DNA from: Botryosphaeria dothidea
Lineage: Eukaryota; Ascomycota; Dothideomycetes; Botryosphaeriales; Botryosphaeriaceae
Assembly (NCBI GenBank): GCA_011503125.2
Contig: WWBZ02000040.1
Span: 806,001-870,000 of the forward strand
Direction of reading: 5' to 3'
Length of the DNA: 64,000 nt
Shown here: positions 32,281-43,157 of the stretch, in pieces
Position numbering within the stretch: position 1 is the first letter of the stretch
Layout of the letters: each line of letters opens with the position of its first letter
Program-made: the position numbers and the translations under genes
Notes under the pieces: generated by a model
Told to the model about the DNA's origin: nothing
The model's input: only the letters and a program-made list of their open reading frames with translations
Database searches by the model: none

Positions 32281-33222
32281 TCAGCGACCATTCTTACGCT
32301 TCTTGCGTTTTCTCTCCTTCTCCTCGTCGGTCTCGTCATGGTACTCCACACCATTGATGGTGCAGCTGCCGTGCACCCTCTTGATGTGCTTCCTCATGCT
32401 GGTAGCGCACATCATAGTGTTGGGAGCCATGCCAGCCGCCCTCATTTTCGAGCCCTCAACCACCTCCGAATCGTCTTCCTCCCCATCCGGTTTGAAGAAG
32501 GAAGTGTTGGCGGCGTTGGCGATTGGGACCCTGAATGGGAGCCTATAGCTAGACCTGTCCAAGGAGGATAATTTCGCGTTGTTGGCGTTGGCGATGGGTA
32601 CCCTGGATCGAAGACTGTATTTGTTCTTCGCCGTGTTTTTGAGAGGACGGGCCGACGAATGGAGAGGGGTTGGCGTCGGATTAGCAGGCTTGCTGGATTG
32701 ATCCCTCTTGGCGCGTCTCTGTGGGTTGACTCTATGGGCGTGGTGAACGGCAATTCCAGCAGGCTCGAAAGGGTCATGGTTGGCGTTGGAGAGAACCGCC
32801 TCTTTCGTGGTTCGCTGTACAGGATCCTGCAATGAACCAACATCCTGCACGTCGTTGGGTATGCTAGCAGGTGAACCCGTCCTGGTACGCTCGTAGCCAT
32901 CCTTCGCGGGAATTCCGGCGTTCGCCAGTGCCCTGGAAGTGAGTGCAGTGACAAAACTCCCAGAACGACTGCTGGGATGATTGAGCATGCTGTCTGGTTC
33001 TTCCACATCCTCCAACTGGCCAAGCTTCTCGGCCAAACTTTCCTGGGTCCGGGAAAGGAAGTTTTGGAAGCGGACATTCCGTTGACCGCCATGGCTTTCC
33101 AAGTCCGTGACAAGAAAACCCATGGCCGCAACTAAGTCGTGGCTTATAGCCATGATCTCGTCCAGAGAAAGAGGGGTGTCCCGCTTGAAAGCTTCATCCA
33201 TATCGGCACTCGAGCGGGACAT
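32281..33222 (-). CDS. Hypothetical basic protein, single exon
   Basis: One uninterrupted frame of 313 residues. Residues 1-75 are mixed helical sequence (SLDEIMAISHDLVAAMGFL, then FQNFLSRTQESLAEKLGQLEDV), possibly a short coiled coil. The middle is disordered. A motif is duplicated: SRVPIANANNAK at about residue 205 and FRVPIANAANTS at about 229. Then come an acidic patch (GEEDDSEVVEG), MCATSMRKHIKRVHGSC, which resembles the helical half of a C2H2 finger without its first CxxC pair, and a very basic tail (KERKRKKRKNGR) that looks like a nuclear signal. I do not recognise the family. A nuclear role is inferred only. Confidence 0.6.
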   Translation of the reverse strand: MSRSSADMDEAFKRDTPLSLDEIMAISHDLVAAMGFLVTDLESHGGQRNVRFQNFLSRTQESLAEKLGQLEDVEEPDSMLNHPSSRSGSFVTALTSRALANAGIPAKDGYERTRTGSPASIPNDVQDVGSLQDPVQRTTKEAVLSNANHDPFEPAGIAVHHAHRVNPQRRAKRDQSSKPANPTPTPLHSSARPLKNTAKNKYSLRSRVPIANANNAKLSSLDRSSYRLPFRVPIANAANTSFFKPDGEEDDSEVVEGSKMRAAGMAPNTMMCATSMRKHIKRVHGSCTINGVEYHDETDEEKERKRKKRKNGR

Positions 33223-33626
33223 GTTGATAAAGTGTTCGAGTGCGAATATAGTGAGCGAGAGCCGTTAGAGATATGAGGAGATCAAACAAAGCCTTTGGGT
33301 AGTTGGGTGCAACTGGTGTTCGAGCTTCAGCTGTAGAGATAGGTGGGTTGATCAGGGACGACCGAGAGGAAAGTGGTGTCGAGGTGATGGACGTGGAGTG
33401 GAGACTGTATGGTTGAAAACTTACAGACAGGCGTCGGGGTCATGGCAAAATGTCAACACAACGCGCTAAGCAATGGTGATATGGTGAATGTGGCAAAGGG
33501 GGCAAAGGAGTCACTCAGATGTTAAGGTTTAGCTAGACAATGTGGTGATTTGTAGACACATGTAACAAGCAAGACGCGTATGGTTTTGAATATGATAAGA
33601 GATTAAAAGCTTCGCGAGCAGATGGC
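33223..33626. other. Spacer upstream of the hypothetical gene
   Basis: 404 bases between the hypothetical gene start and the alcohol dehydrogenase stop. No gene seen. Confidence 0.4.
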
Positions 33627-35051
33627 TCATTCCTCTACCTTTAGAACTGCTCGTCCCTGAATCTTTCCTTCAGCAACGAGGTCGATGTACTTGTCGAGTT
33701 CACTCAGCTTGCCTTTGACCAAGATTGGGTGAACGAGATCTCGTGCGGTGAAGTCGAGCATCTCTTCCACCTCCTTCAGCGTGCCAGTCACGCTCCCCAC
33801 AATGTTCAGCTACAATCAACTTGGTCAGCGGTGCCTACAGAATGCATCGGCACTATTCAGCTTGGACCTACCTTCCTCATCGCAACGATAGTTGGCGGTG
33901 CCCCAGCCATGATCGTCGGATCTTTGGGGAAGCCCACCGCCACCATGGTGCCTCCAGGCCGCAATAAGTACGGCGCTGTATCATAGCATTGCTTGGTTGG
34001 AGCAAACACGATCACACCATGAGCTGTTGATCTGATTAGCATCAAGCTCTAGAGCAATTGTCAAGCACAGGAAAGAAATCATACCTCCATAGGTCGTGAC
34101 CTTCGTCACCTCCGCCACCAGGTCCTCGCACTTCGCAGCATCGATGTAAACCTCCGCGCCTAACTTCTTGCACAGCTCTTCCTTTTCTGGGCCCACGTCA
34201 ATCGCGATGCTCCGCATGCCCATCACCTTGGCGTACTGCACGCCGAGCTGCAACCAAAGCACAGTCAGCATCCATTCGTACCCCGGCAAACCCACAAAAA
34301 AAAACTGCCAAACTCGGCAAACATCACTTGCATGCCCCAACCCACCACTCGCACCCATATGCACAATCCACTGCCCCGGCTTGACCCCGCTTCGCTTACA
34401 CGCCACATAAGCCGTCACACCTCCGCACATTAGCGGCCCCGCCTCCTCGTCGCTGACCTCGTCGGGCAGCCTGGTCGCATACCTCGCATCCGTCGCGACG
34501 AACTGCTGGAAGGTGCCCGGCGTGGTCAAACCTGAGTTCAACTGCTTCGGGCAGTGCAGCTCGTCGGCGCCGTTGGTGCAGAACTCGCAGCGGCGACACA
34601 CGCTGGCGCACCACTTGATGCCCGCGCGGTCGCCGAGCTGCCACAGCTCCGCGACGTCTGGCGCGACGGCGATGACCTCGCCGGCGCCCTCGTGGCCGCA
34701 CACGCCCAGCGCCAGGTCCTGGACGAGCTGCGGGAACCCGGACGTGGGCCAGTAGTCGCGCAGGAAGCCGATGTCCGAGTGACAGAGACCCGTCCAGTTG
34801 ATCTTGACGAGGATTTGGCCGGGCTTGAGCTCCGGCACGGGGACCTCCTTGAGGGGGGCGGTCAAGCCATTCTTGACTGCAGCCTGCTGTGTCGTGGATT
34901 TTGATGTCTTGATGCTCCTTCTTCTCTTTCTGTTCCTTGGAGGCGCCAGAAATGAGATGGGGTAGTATAGATGCCATGCTGGATTTCCTGAACGAATTTC
35001 AAGCGTCTGATGCGAGCGGAAGAGAAATTGAGTGAGGAGCTGCTGCGGCAT
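33627..35051 (-). CDS. Zinc-dependent alcohol dehydrogenase
   Basis: Yeast Adh1/Adh3-type enzymes interconvert ethanol and acetaldehyde with NAD. Exons 35051-34332, 34247-34085, 34023-33872 and 33809-33627 encode about 405 residues. Catalytic zinc ligands are in GLCHSDIGF and GHEGAGEV; the structural zinc cluster is CASVCRRCEFCTNGADELHC. The cofactor motif GASGGLGHLGVQYAK is rebuilt across intron 1, which must begin with GC (CAT|GCAAGT). AIDVG follows with the adenosine-ribose Asp. The C-terminus QGRAVLKVEE is typical. The frame extends about 50 residues upstream of the usual start (MPQQLLTQFLFRSHQTLEIR), a basic and hydrophobic leader that could be a mitochondrial presequence. An ATG at 34977 (MASILPH) is out of frame. 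The identity is firm; the N-terminus is not. Confidence 0.88.
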
Positions 35052-35558
35052 TGCCGACAGTTTTATGTAGCCATGGTCAGCATAGGTAGGACAACATCGT
35101 GGATGAACCTCGGTGCCCCGCATGGTTCGTGGTTGAACGCGGGGAGAGATCCAGCCGGGTCTCACTAGCTGCTCCTGTCAGGAACATCATCCGACGATAA
35201 GGCTCGGACGGACTAGCGGACCGGGATAAAGTTCGCGGTGGCTGGCTAGGTTCCGCCATGTGACGTTGTCGAGCAGAAAAATCTGACATCAGCAAGCAGT
35301 GACGGATGAGCATGAAAACGAGAAAACGCCAACTGATATGAGATGTAAGTCTTTCGAATCCACTTCACAAGCCATCTGAAATCAACGAAATCTATGATGT
35401 TGGACCAGAGAGACGAGATCGAAAACGCCGCCCGATGCTTGAAATTGCAGTGGGAAAGAACCCTCCGTCTATAAGGGGAATATACAACCTACTGTACAAG
35501 AACCTCTGTCAAACCCACGTCCTGTATATGCCAAACAACCTGTAAAATGCCCCCAAAT
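35052..35558. other. Spacer between ADH and carrier gene
   Basis: 507 bases containing the ADH 5' region and the 3' end of the carrier gene. No gene recognised. Confidence 0.4.
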
Positions 35559-36952
35559 CTATATCTTTTCCTGAGCAACAAGCGGACACCGGTCGAACCA
35601 TCTGAGCAGAGTCTGATAGAGTACCAACATTGTGCCACTTTGCACGCTAGTCCACACCGCTCTGGGACCCACTCCACGGAATAAACCCCAAATACCCTCT
35701 GTCTTGTAAAGGAGTCGTAAACCTCTAATGATAGAAGACGTGTCAAGAGTTGCCGCAGAGTGCTGTTTTAAGGACGTAGAAGGGGAAGAAGTCGAGATGG
35801 GCCGCTTTGAGCCTTTGGGCGATCCGTGACCTGGACCGGGCCCTGAAGGAGTGGTATGTTTTGAGGAATGCCCCGCGCTAGGTGCCGTTGAGCTGGAGGA
35901 GACGTTCGGCTTGCCCTTAGCAGCTTTGGCGTTGAAAGCAGCCATGGCCTCGGGGCTTTGCTGCGTTTGAATCCTGGTTTTGACGACATCAAGAGGGCAG
36001 GTGATCACGCCAGCCATGCCTCCAGCCGTGGCACCCGTCAAAATCTCCAAGGGAAGACCAATGTCTTTTGAACCGACCCATGCTTTCGCTAGCTTCTGCT
36101 CCTGTTCGTAGAACGCGAATTGCAACGCCGAAAAGGGCAGGTCACGGGCCAAGGTCGCCTTGAAGCCATGAAAAAGGGCATGCCATCCCTCAGTGCGTAC
36201 GATCATTCTCGCTGCATGCCATGTTCCGCGATAATTGTAGCCACAGTCGAAATACGGATTATTGTAACGGCCCTGGAGCTGGAGACGGGTCTTGAGGACT
36301 TCGGATGGTACGTACAGCGGCGCCGCGAAGAGATCTGCAAGAAGGCCTGTAATAAATTGTCAGTTTCGCTGAGTACGGAATATCATAGCGATGAAAGGAA
36401 CAGACCTCCGGTAAAGTATGCGATTGGTGGCGCGATGCCGGCGTCAACCATTGTACGCTTGGTCCATTCATAGGTGCCAAAGAAGATGACGGTACCGGAG
36501 AAGGAACCTAGGAAAGCAGGCACGACTCCACCATACAAGCCTCGCAAGAGGCCTTCCTGGCGAAAGATGGTGCGGTACGTGGAACCCATGGAGGTATACT
36601 TAGGCGGCATATGCGGATCACCCTGCTGGCGTGTCTTGACCGTATCCAACGAATGCATAAGCATGTCTCCAGTGAGACCACCCAGACCTCCGGCCAACAT
36701 CGCCTAGACAGCGCTCGTCAGCCTGTGTACCTGCGAACACCACATCGCGCGCCGGGCCGGGTGCCATCTCACATGAATGTAGGGCGGGCGCTTGGCCTCC
36801 AGCGCGACTTCTTCCGGCTCTACCGCAGCACCCATGGTCTCCGTAACTGGCGAAGGAACATCGAGTTGTGCCACAGAATGCTCATCGTCTACCAATTGAG
36901 CTTTTGTCGAATCGGAGGCGGAGAAGAAGTCGGCCACTCGGGCAAATACCAT
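35559..36952 (-). CDS. MME1: Mitochondrial carrier (SLC25), Mme1-like
   Basis: Yeast Mme1 exports magnesium from mitochondria. Exons 36952-36773, 36703-36406 and 36346-35559 encode about 421 residues. Three carrier repeats are visible, with signature motifs [17 protein letters not shown] and PLDVVKTR. The blocks [31 protein letters not shown] and [21 protein letters not shown] follow yeast Mme1/Ymr166c closely. [19 protein letters not shown] is also shared. Between helices 5 and 6 there is an extra low-complexity loop of about 75 residues, rich in Ser, Pro, Gly and Lys. The N-terminal 60 residues are acidic and unstructured. Both introns (69 and 59 nt) have good signals. The transported substrate is inferred from similarity only. 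Confidence 0.87.
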
Positions 36953-37819
36953 GAAGGGTCAAAGGGTGAGCGCGCTGCGCCGCGCGTTATGCCGGTACTC
37001 TCGTTCGGGATCGGGGGAATAGCGACGGTGGGGGAAGTCTCTAGGATGTGGCAGGCGTGAGAGGTGGAATGAGGAACGACGGCGGAAGTGCGGGTCGATT
37101 GGAAATGTCTTGACGCTGAGGGCTGGCGCTGGTTGGTGTTTCCCTGTCAGCGGCAACTTTTTTCGCGCGTCATCGGCGGGTCGACCCACCGCAGCAGCGC
37201 TTCTCAACACCAAACGCCTCCTGCTCCGCCACACCTCCCCCCGACGCGCTCCCATTGTCGTTGATCCCTGACTCGTCCGGCGAATGAAAGGCCTCAAAAA
37301 TATTCCGTTGCCTTGCAGCTCGGTCCAGAAGTTTGGAACAAAGGCACGCACGGCGGCCAGCTGTTCCTTGACTGCGCGCGACTGTAGTACACACCCCTCT
37401 GAGCATGTTGTAGATCCCACTTCATGGGCATGGATGTCACTGTGTGCTATATGTTCGCCATGAATGAACATGAAATTTCAATCCAGGGCCATGCCATCCC
37501 AGCTCTGGATCGGAAATGCTTACCATTTCCAACGATTCTATTTTTGACTTCCGTCGTCCAAAGTTGCAGAACTCGTCAGCTTCCTTTCGAAAAGGACCAG
37601 GGTCAAAAACACGTTGCATGGCTCAGACAAGAATAATTGCCCCCAAAAGTGGACAAGACAGGTACCGCCCTAACAGATGTACCGAGCGAATCAGCAGGCG
37701 TTTTAATGGCATCATTGTCTGGGCATGCTGGATTTCTTAACCTCCCTACTTTGATTTTTTCCTTTCGATCTATGATCTGCGACTGAAAGACTCAATCGCT
37801 CGCCCACAGGCTCATCACC
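36953..37819. other. Divergent spacer
   Basis: 867 bases between the carrier start and the chromate-transporter start. An open minus-strand frame (37471-36959) has no recognisable features. No gene called. Confidence 0.4.
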
Positions 37820-39620
37820 ATGCCATTGCTGGACATATTCATTGCTGTCCGCGACCATACACAAGATCAGCGTCTAGCTTACCAAGCAAATACCAAGACA
37901 CTGGCTTGGCGGATTGCTGATGTAGTATCTCGCACTTGGGATCTGGGGTTCACTTCATTCGGTGGACCGGCAGTCCACTTTCAGCTTTTGCACCGTCGTT
38001 TTGTAGACGGCAGTGGCGGGAAGGCTCCCTGGGTTGACGAACAGACAGTAAGCATGACGATTGGGTGTTGCTCTTCTTTGGCCAACCGACCTGACAAGAA
38101 GTCCGCAATTTAGTATCAGGAGTTGTTCGCATTATGCCAGGCTCTTCCCGGCCCAGCGAGCACCAAGATGGTGTTTTTGCTGGCGCTCTTGCATGCGGGC
38201 ATTGTGCCTGCCATTGTTGCCTTTATATTTTGGAGGTGAATCTCTGCAACACAAAACATGTTTCACTGCTAATCAAAGTCAACGTAGTCTTCCTGGGGCC
38301 ATCGGAATGTATGGCCTATCATTAGGAGTACAACACACGGATGATGTTTTGCCTGGAGCCGTGTAAGCATTACTCTCCGGTTTGAATGCATCTACAGTTG
38401 GTGTCATTGCCCTTGCTGCTGTCCAGGTAAGATTCTCAAAGCAGACCTTTTCTGAAAGGAAGTACCGCTGATGTTCATAGCTGGCTGAGAAAGCTATAAA
38501 AGACCGCATCACCCGGATTCTTGTCATCTTCGGAGCGTGTGCAGGGCTTTGCTACAATGCACTGTAGTATTTCCCAGTACTCATTGCAATCGGTGGCATC
38601 GCCATCTTTTTGTGGGACTGTTACTTACAACAGAAGATCAATAAGCTTAAAGCAAGACTGGCAAGGAGGAGGGACAATCAGCAAGCCATCGTTGAGGAAA
38701 ACACTGTCCAAGAACGTAGGCAGCCGCAAGACCAACTTTCCACGGATGCCATAATTCACAGGCGGTCTTCTGCGGTTCCTAGGGAAATTGCAAGTTCTGT
38801 ACAACGACCACGCGAGCAAATTCCGGGTGAATCGGCATCCCGGTCCTTACAGCATGGCTTAGACGTCAGCCCGCCTATGGATGTAATATCTCACGCTATC
38901 CCACTGCGGTGGGGGCTCTGCATCATTGGGTGCTTCTTCAGTATATCACCCTCCTGCCTGGGTTCCATAAATTCGTGGGCTCACAGGTCAATAGTATCCT
39001 TCGCAGCTATCATAGCAATCCGTACGGCTTTGGGCAGTCGACCACTAGCTCTAGACCTTTTCTCAAACATGTACCTCGCAGGCACCATCATCTTTGGAGG
39101 AGGCCCTGTAGTCATTCCTCTAATGCGGTCATATGTCGTAGACCCCGGCTGGGTCTCTTCGCGGGACTTTCTCATCGGACTCGCCATCATTCAGGCTTTT
39201 CCTGGGCCGAATTTCAATTTCGGAGTCTACTTGGGCGCTCTCGCTGTGTTGCATGTTCAACCTACTGGGTTGGGGGCTCTACTCGGATTCTTTGGAATAT
39301 TCTTACCAGGGCTTGCTTTAGCTGTAGGCACGCAAAGCCTGTGGAGGGTATTGAGGACCAAGCCTGCTGTTATAAGCGTGTTAAGAGGCGTCAATGCCAC
39401 AGCTGTTGGATTGGTCTTCACAGCGGTGTATCGGCTTTGGGAAATAGGCTACCTGGCACCAGAAGACAGAAACGGAAAGAGCCTCGCCTCCGAGCCATGG
39501 TGGGTTGTTGTAGCTGCTCTTACCTACGCGGAAAGCGCTTGGTTCCGCGTTCCAGCGCCGGTTGCTATAGTCTTCGGTGGCGTTTTCGGGCTGTGTTGGT
39601 ACGGAGCTGTTATGAGATGA
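37820..39620 (+). pseudogene. chrA: Chromate transporter (CHR/ChrA family), two in-frame stops
   Basis: CHR-family proteins export chromate in exchange for sulfate. Exons 37820-38047, 38114-38235, 38288-38426 and 38481-39620 keep frame throughout. N-terminal half: DLGFTSFGGPAVHFQLLHRRF, then ALPGPASTKMVFLLALLHAG and SLPGAIGMYGLSLGVQ. C-terminal half repeats the theme with NMYLAGTIIFGGGPVVIP and IQAFPGPNFNFGVYLG. Two stops interrupt it: TAA at 38364 and TAG at 38565. The second stands where a Trp is expected before YFPV (TGG to TAG, a RIP-type change). The first is within well-conserved sequence (GAV-stop-ALLSGLN). Splice sites and both domains are otherwise intact, so the loss looks recent. 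Sequencing error at two positions is a weaker alternative. Confidence 0.85.
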
Positions 39621-40092
39621 CAGACATTATTTGGCAAATGGATGTGCTTTCACAGGGATTAGGGAATATTCTAGAGCAAATGTTTGTAGCACAAGGACTA
39701 GTGGATTCCTGATGGCTGAAGAAGCTGATCAATGGAAGGGCCTTGCAGCTGGAATGTGCTGGTCCCTAACTATCGTGTACGCATTGGTCCTGATGAAGTC
39801 TTGAAAAAGAGTTTGACTGGCGCAGAGCAGGTGCGAGCAAGCTCCCGGCCAGGGATCAAGTGTTGTTTTGATGCCGGATCGGGTGCGGTTGCGGGGTCTC
39901 TCGCTTAGTTACCTACGTGGTGAGTTGTTTACCCAGCGACTTCGAGCATCCCACCCGCGTAGTCCAGCTCCACATCTCACACACAACAACGACCCACCCT
40001 GTCCATCTTCGCGCCTCCCATTTTCTTCATCTTCACAACAGCTGCATCGCTTCGCTTGGGCTACGCGACTGCGTTCATCATATCAGACCACC
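39621..40092. other. Spacer upstream of the SAP-like membrane protein gene
   Basis: 472 bases; the last 150 are C/A-rich as in a fungal 5' leader. No gene seen. Confidence 0.4.
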
Positions 40093-41256
40093 ATGTCGTC
40101 TTGGCTACAGAAGCAGCGCAAGGCCGAGCTTGTCGCCCTGGCCGACGAGGCCGGATTTACTGGGTACGCAGCTACCACCACGCGTTGGGAGCACGAGCAC
40201 GTTAACAACTGACCAAGAGCAGCTACGAGAGTATGCTCAAGGATGACCTCGTCGCCAGCCTCGATGAACACCTGAAGAACAACGCGACGCGCCTTGCCGG
40301 CAACAGCTCCTTCGCCGAATACTACGAGCGCAGCTCGTCACCCGTTAAGAGGACACGCGCAAACGCGCCTGCAGAATCCGACGGCGAGCCTCGCGAGCCG
40401 CGCTCCACTCGTCCACGCAGGCGCGTTACCAGGATCAAGCAAGAGCAAATCGATTCGCAGTAAGTGCGCGTGAATACAGCGACGCGTCTTCGGAGAGCGT
40501 AACGCGTCAGACACAAACATTGCAGACTAATGGTCCTCTTGTAGAGATGAGGTAGAGGCCACGCCTGTGCAGACGAAAGCCATTGCCACGCGTACTCCAC
40601 GTTCTGTGCAGCGCGTTGCCGCCCAGGTCCCGCTCCCGCCCTCCCCTGCCGTCGTGACCGACGCCATTGAGCGTCAAACTGCGATTGTCAAGGAATCAGT
40701 GGGCAATGCTTGGACAAATTCGGGTGTGACTGACTATGCGGAGTACATTCGTGAGGTTCTGAGTTCGGTCGTTGGTGTTGAGGCTGCAGTTGTCCTGGTC
40801 GAAGCATTTTACCTGCAAAAGCAGGTCATGCCATGGTTCTACTTCTTCGACATCCCCGCCATCAACGCTCTGGGCACCAACTCGTATCCCGTACAATTCC
40901 CCGAGCTCTTCGTCCTCCTGACTAGCTCTTTCTGGAGTCCTTCGCTGCTGTGGGCCAACACGAGCCTCTTCATCCCGCTTTTCTTTGCGTACTTCTTCAA
41001 CTTGACTCTCAAGTCCACAGTCCCTGGCGTCACCTCTAAGAAGCCTGCGTATCAAGTTGATCCGCTTACCTTCAATATCGCCAAGGCTCTGGTGTCGTAC
41101 ATGGTGTATGGTCAAGGTGTTCGCTTCTCCGGTTTGGTTGCTGACGAGACTGTCTTGACGGTCGCAGATGCTTTGCCCGGTGGCCATCACGGTGTCCTCA
41201 TTGGTGCAGGTATTGGTGCCCTCGCCAGTATTTACGAGGCTGTGCTCAAGAGATAG
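40093..41256 (+). CDS. Membrane protein with N-terminal SAP-like helix-extension-helix
   Basis: Exons 40093-40163, 40223-40459 and 40545-41256 encode about 339 residues. The N-terminus SWLQKQRKAELVALADEAGFTG followed by YESMLKDDLVASLDEHL has the look of a SAP/HeH-type DNA-binding or lamina-associated motif, split by intron 1. A basic linker with RPRRRVTRIKQE could be a nuclear signal. The C-terminal half holds at least three hydrophobic segments: LSSVVGVEAAVVLVEAF, LFIPLFFAYFFNLTL and GVLIGAGIGALASIY. The combination suggests an inner-nuclear-membrane protein, like the HeH/LEM group, but that is inference. I recall similar uncharacterised proteins in Pezizomycotina and give no symbol. Phases agree at both introns. 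Confidence 0.78.
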
Positions 41257-41815
41257 GCTCGGCCATGCGCGCGTTTTTGGTTTTGTGAGAAACTGGTGCA
41301 TCACCGAATTGTCTGCTTTATTTTTTTTTTTTGGCTTTCATGCTTGGTGAATTGGGTGGTTCTTTTCAAAGGCGATAGGGAACTTGGCGTCAATCGTCGC
41401 ACTCATTGTGAGCTGTCGGCAGAGTACTGAATTTGGCGGGGCGCGTAGTCGGTGACGGCGGGTGGCGTCTAAGCGTTGTGCCTTATACCACCACCCAGGG
41501 TTTCTTGGACAGCCTATGGCTATCGTTTCGCTTGGTGTTGGAGAACGATTCGCGATTCTTTCAGCTGTCGATGGCCGTTTAAGATGCGGACATTTGGGTA
41601 ACTTGCACAGCACGGGCGTAGCTCGGTCGCGGCACCCTTGCAAATTCATATCGATACGGGATGACGTATGTCGAGTGCAATTGTCGCGTGCACCTAATGC
41701 TCCAGAGCATCTATGTGGCGGCAGACGCCAGGCGCTGATGGGCTTGTCTGGTTCCATTCACAATCATCTCGCAGCATCAGCGCATGTCAAACATTCAGCG
41801 AAGCACGCATCAAAC
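41257..41815. other. Spacer
   Basis: 559 bases between the SAP-like gene and the cupin relic. Nothing recognised. Confidence 0.4.
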
Positions 41816-42342
41816 ATGTCGCCGAAGGTTTCTCTGGCGCCACTGTCAAGCCTAAGGGTTAGCAAGCACCAGATTCCGGCGCACAGTCTCGTCCCGAACA
41901 CCAGCATTCAGCACAAGCCGCTGCTAATCTATCACTCCGCATTCGAGCCCTCGACCGCGTCGGCATCAGCCATAGAAATCGCACCTTAGCAGCATCAGTG
42001 TCGTAAATCCCCAGTAGCGCTACACCATGTACAGCACGAATCATTTCCACAGCACTACCCACGAAGGTCCTCTGCATCAGCGGTGGCCGCGCCAAACTTT
42101 GCTTCGGCGGCGAGGACAATGACGGCAGGGTCGAGCCAGTCGTGGAGAAGGGCGATGTCGTCATTGTCCCCGCGGAGTCGGCCACCGGTTGCTGGAGGAC
42201 CAGGGTTGGCGGATTCGAGATGGTTGGGAGCTACCCAACAGGCTTCAGCTGGGACATGTGCTACGGGAAGAAAGGCGAGGAGAACAAGGTGAAGGGTATC
42301 GAGAAGTTGGCGTGGTTCGGACAAGGATCCCATCTACGGTGA
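41816..42342 (+). pseudogene. YjlB-type cupin relic with several lesions
   Basis: The order of protein blocks follows fungal YjlB-like cupins from end to end, but they lie in different frames. Frame 1 starts MSPKVSLAPLSSLRVSKHQI and runs through KPLLIYHSAFEPSTASASAIE. A shift leads to HLSSISVVNPQ, then a TAG (expected Trp), then RYTMYSTNHFHSTTHE. Another single-base shift leads to VLCISGGRAKLCFGGEDNDGR and EKGDVVIVPA. Next, GVGHRLLEDQG lies one frame over before GGFEMVGSYPTGFSWDMCYG resumes. The active-site-like His of the cupin fold (HFHSTTHE) is still readable. No intron explains the shifts, because residues are not skipped. Amino-acid sequence is well kept between lesions, so decay is recent. 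Confidence 0.82.
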
Positions 42343-43157
42343 AATGGGACCGGCAGTGACGTTTGAGACGACGAGACGCAGCGGATGTTGCTGCTGCTGC
42401 TGCTGCCTGAGGTCTAGCTGCTTGCAGCCTGACGGTGCGGCGATGCGGCGGTGTTGGGTGACTGGTGCGGTGATGACGGAATGAACGGCGGGTCTGGCGA
42501 CGGCGCCATGCCGAGGCGAGTTGTTAGAGGTATGTCCCTTTGCAGCGCGTCCACGCAGAATGTGAACAGGAAATCTGCCAAGCGCTGTGGTTCTTTCAGA
42601 TGTAAATGCTTTTGTGCGTGACTCGGAGCTTGGACGGAGGGGTTCGCGAGAGCTGGGGTGAACGATAGGGCTGAAGCGCGGAGGAAGCCGCAGGGTAGGC
42701 GGCAAACTTGTCTTGGCCGTTGAGAGCCTACACTGACGCCTGGCCTGGCCCTCTGCACCTTACCTTACAACACTTCTGTCCAACACCCTCTCCCTCCCCC
42801 CGTCGACTTCTCCGACTCCTTTTAAACCCGCACGCCGCTTCTGTCCACGGTCGCCCACACCGCGCCCGCTGCGACACGATCACGCGCCTGCCGCTCCGAT
42901 CCCGCGCGTCGTTACCAAGCTGTGTCTTGATACCGCACGCGCTGCACTGTCGGACACGCGTAGCTCTGCGCTTGCAATCACCAAACAGCACCTCCTAGTG
43001 TCGGCCTCACTCGCTTATAAGCTGTGCTTCCACAGCAGGGACCGCATCTCCTCTTCCTCGTCCTACTCCGCCACCACCCTCGCCCCCTCACCTTACCTCC
43101 ACCTCACCACGTCGATTTCTCGTTTGCGCAGTGGCCGACTGCCCCAACCTATCCAAA
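42343..43157. promoter_or_regulatory. Upstream region of the cullin gene
   Basis: 815 bases. It includes a (TGC)6 run at 42389-42406 and a long C-rich leader from about 42780. No gene supported. Confidence 0.4.
42389..42406. repeat. (TGC)6 microsatellite
   Basis: Six perfect units in non-coding DNA. Confidence 0.8.
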
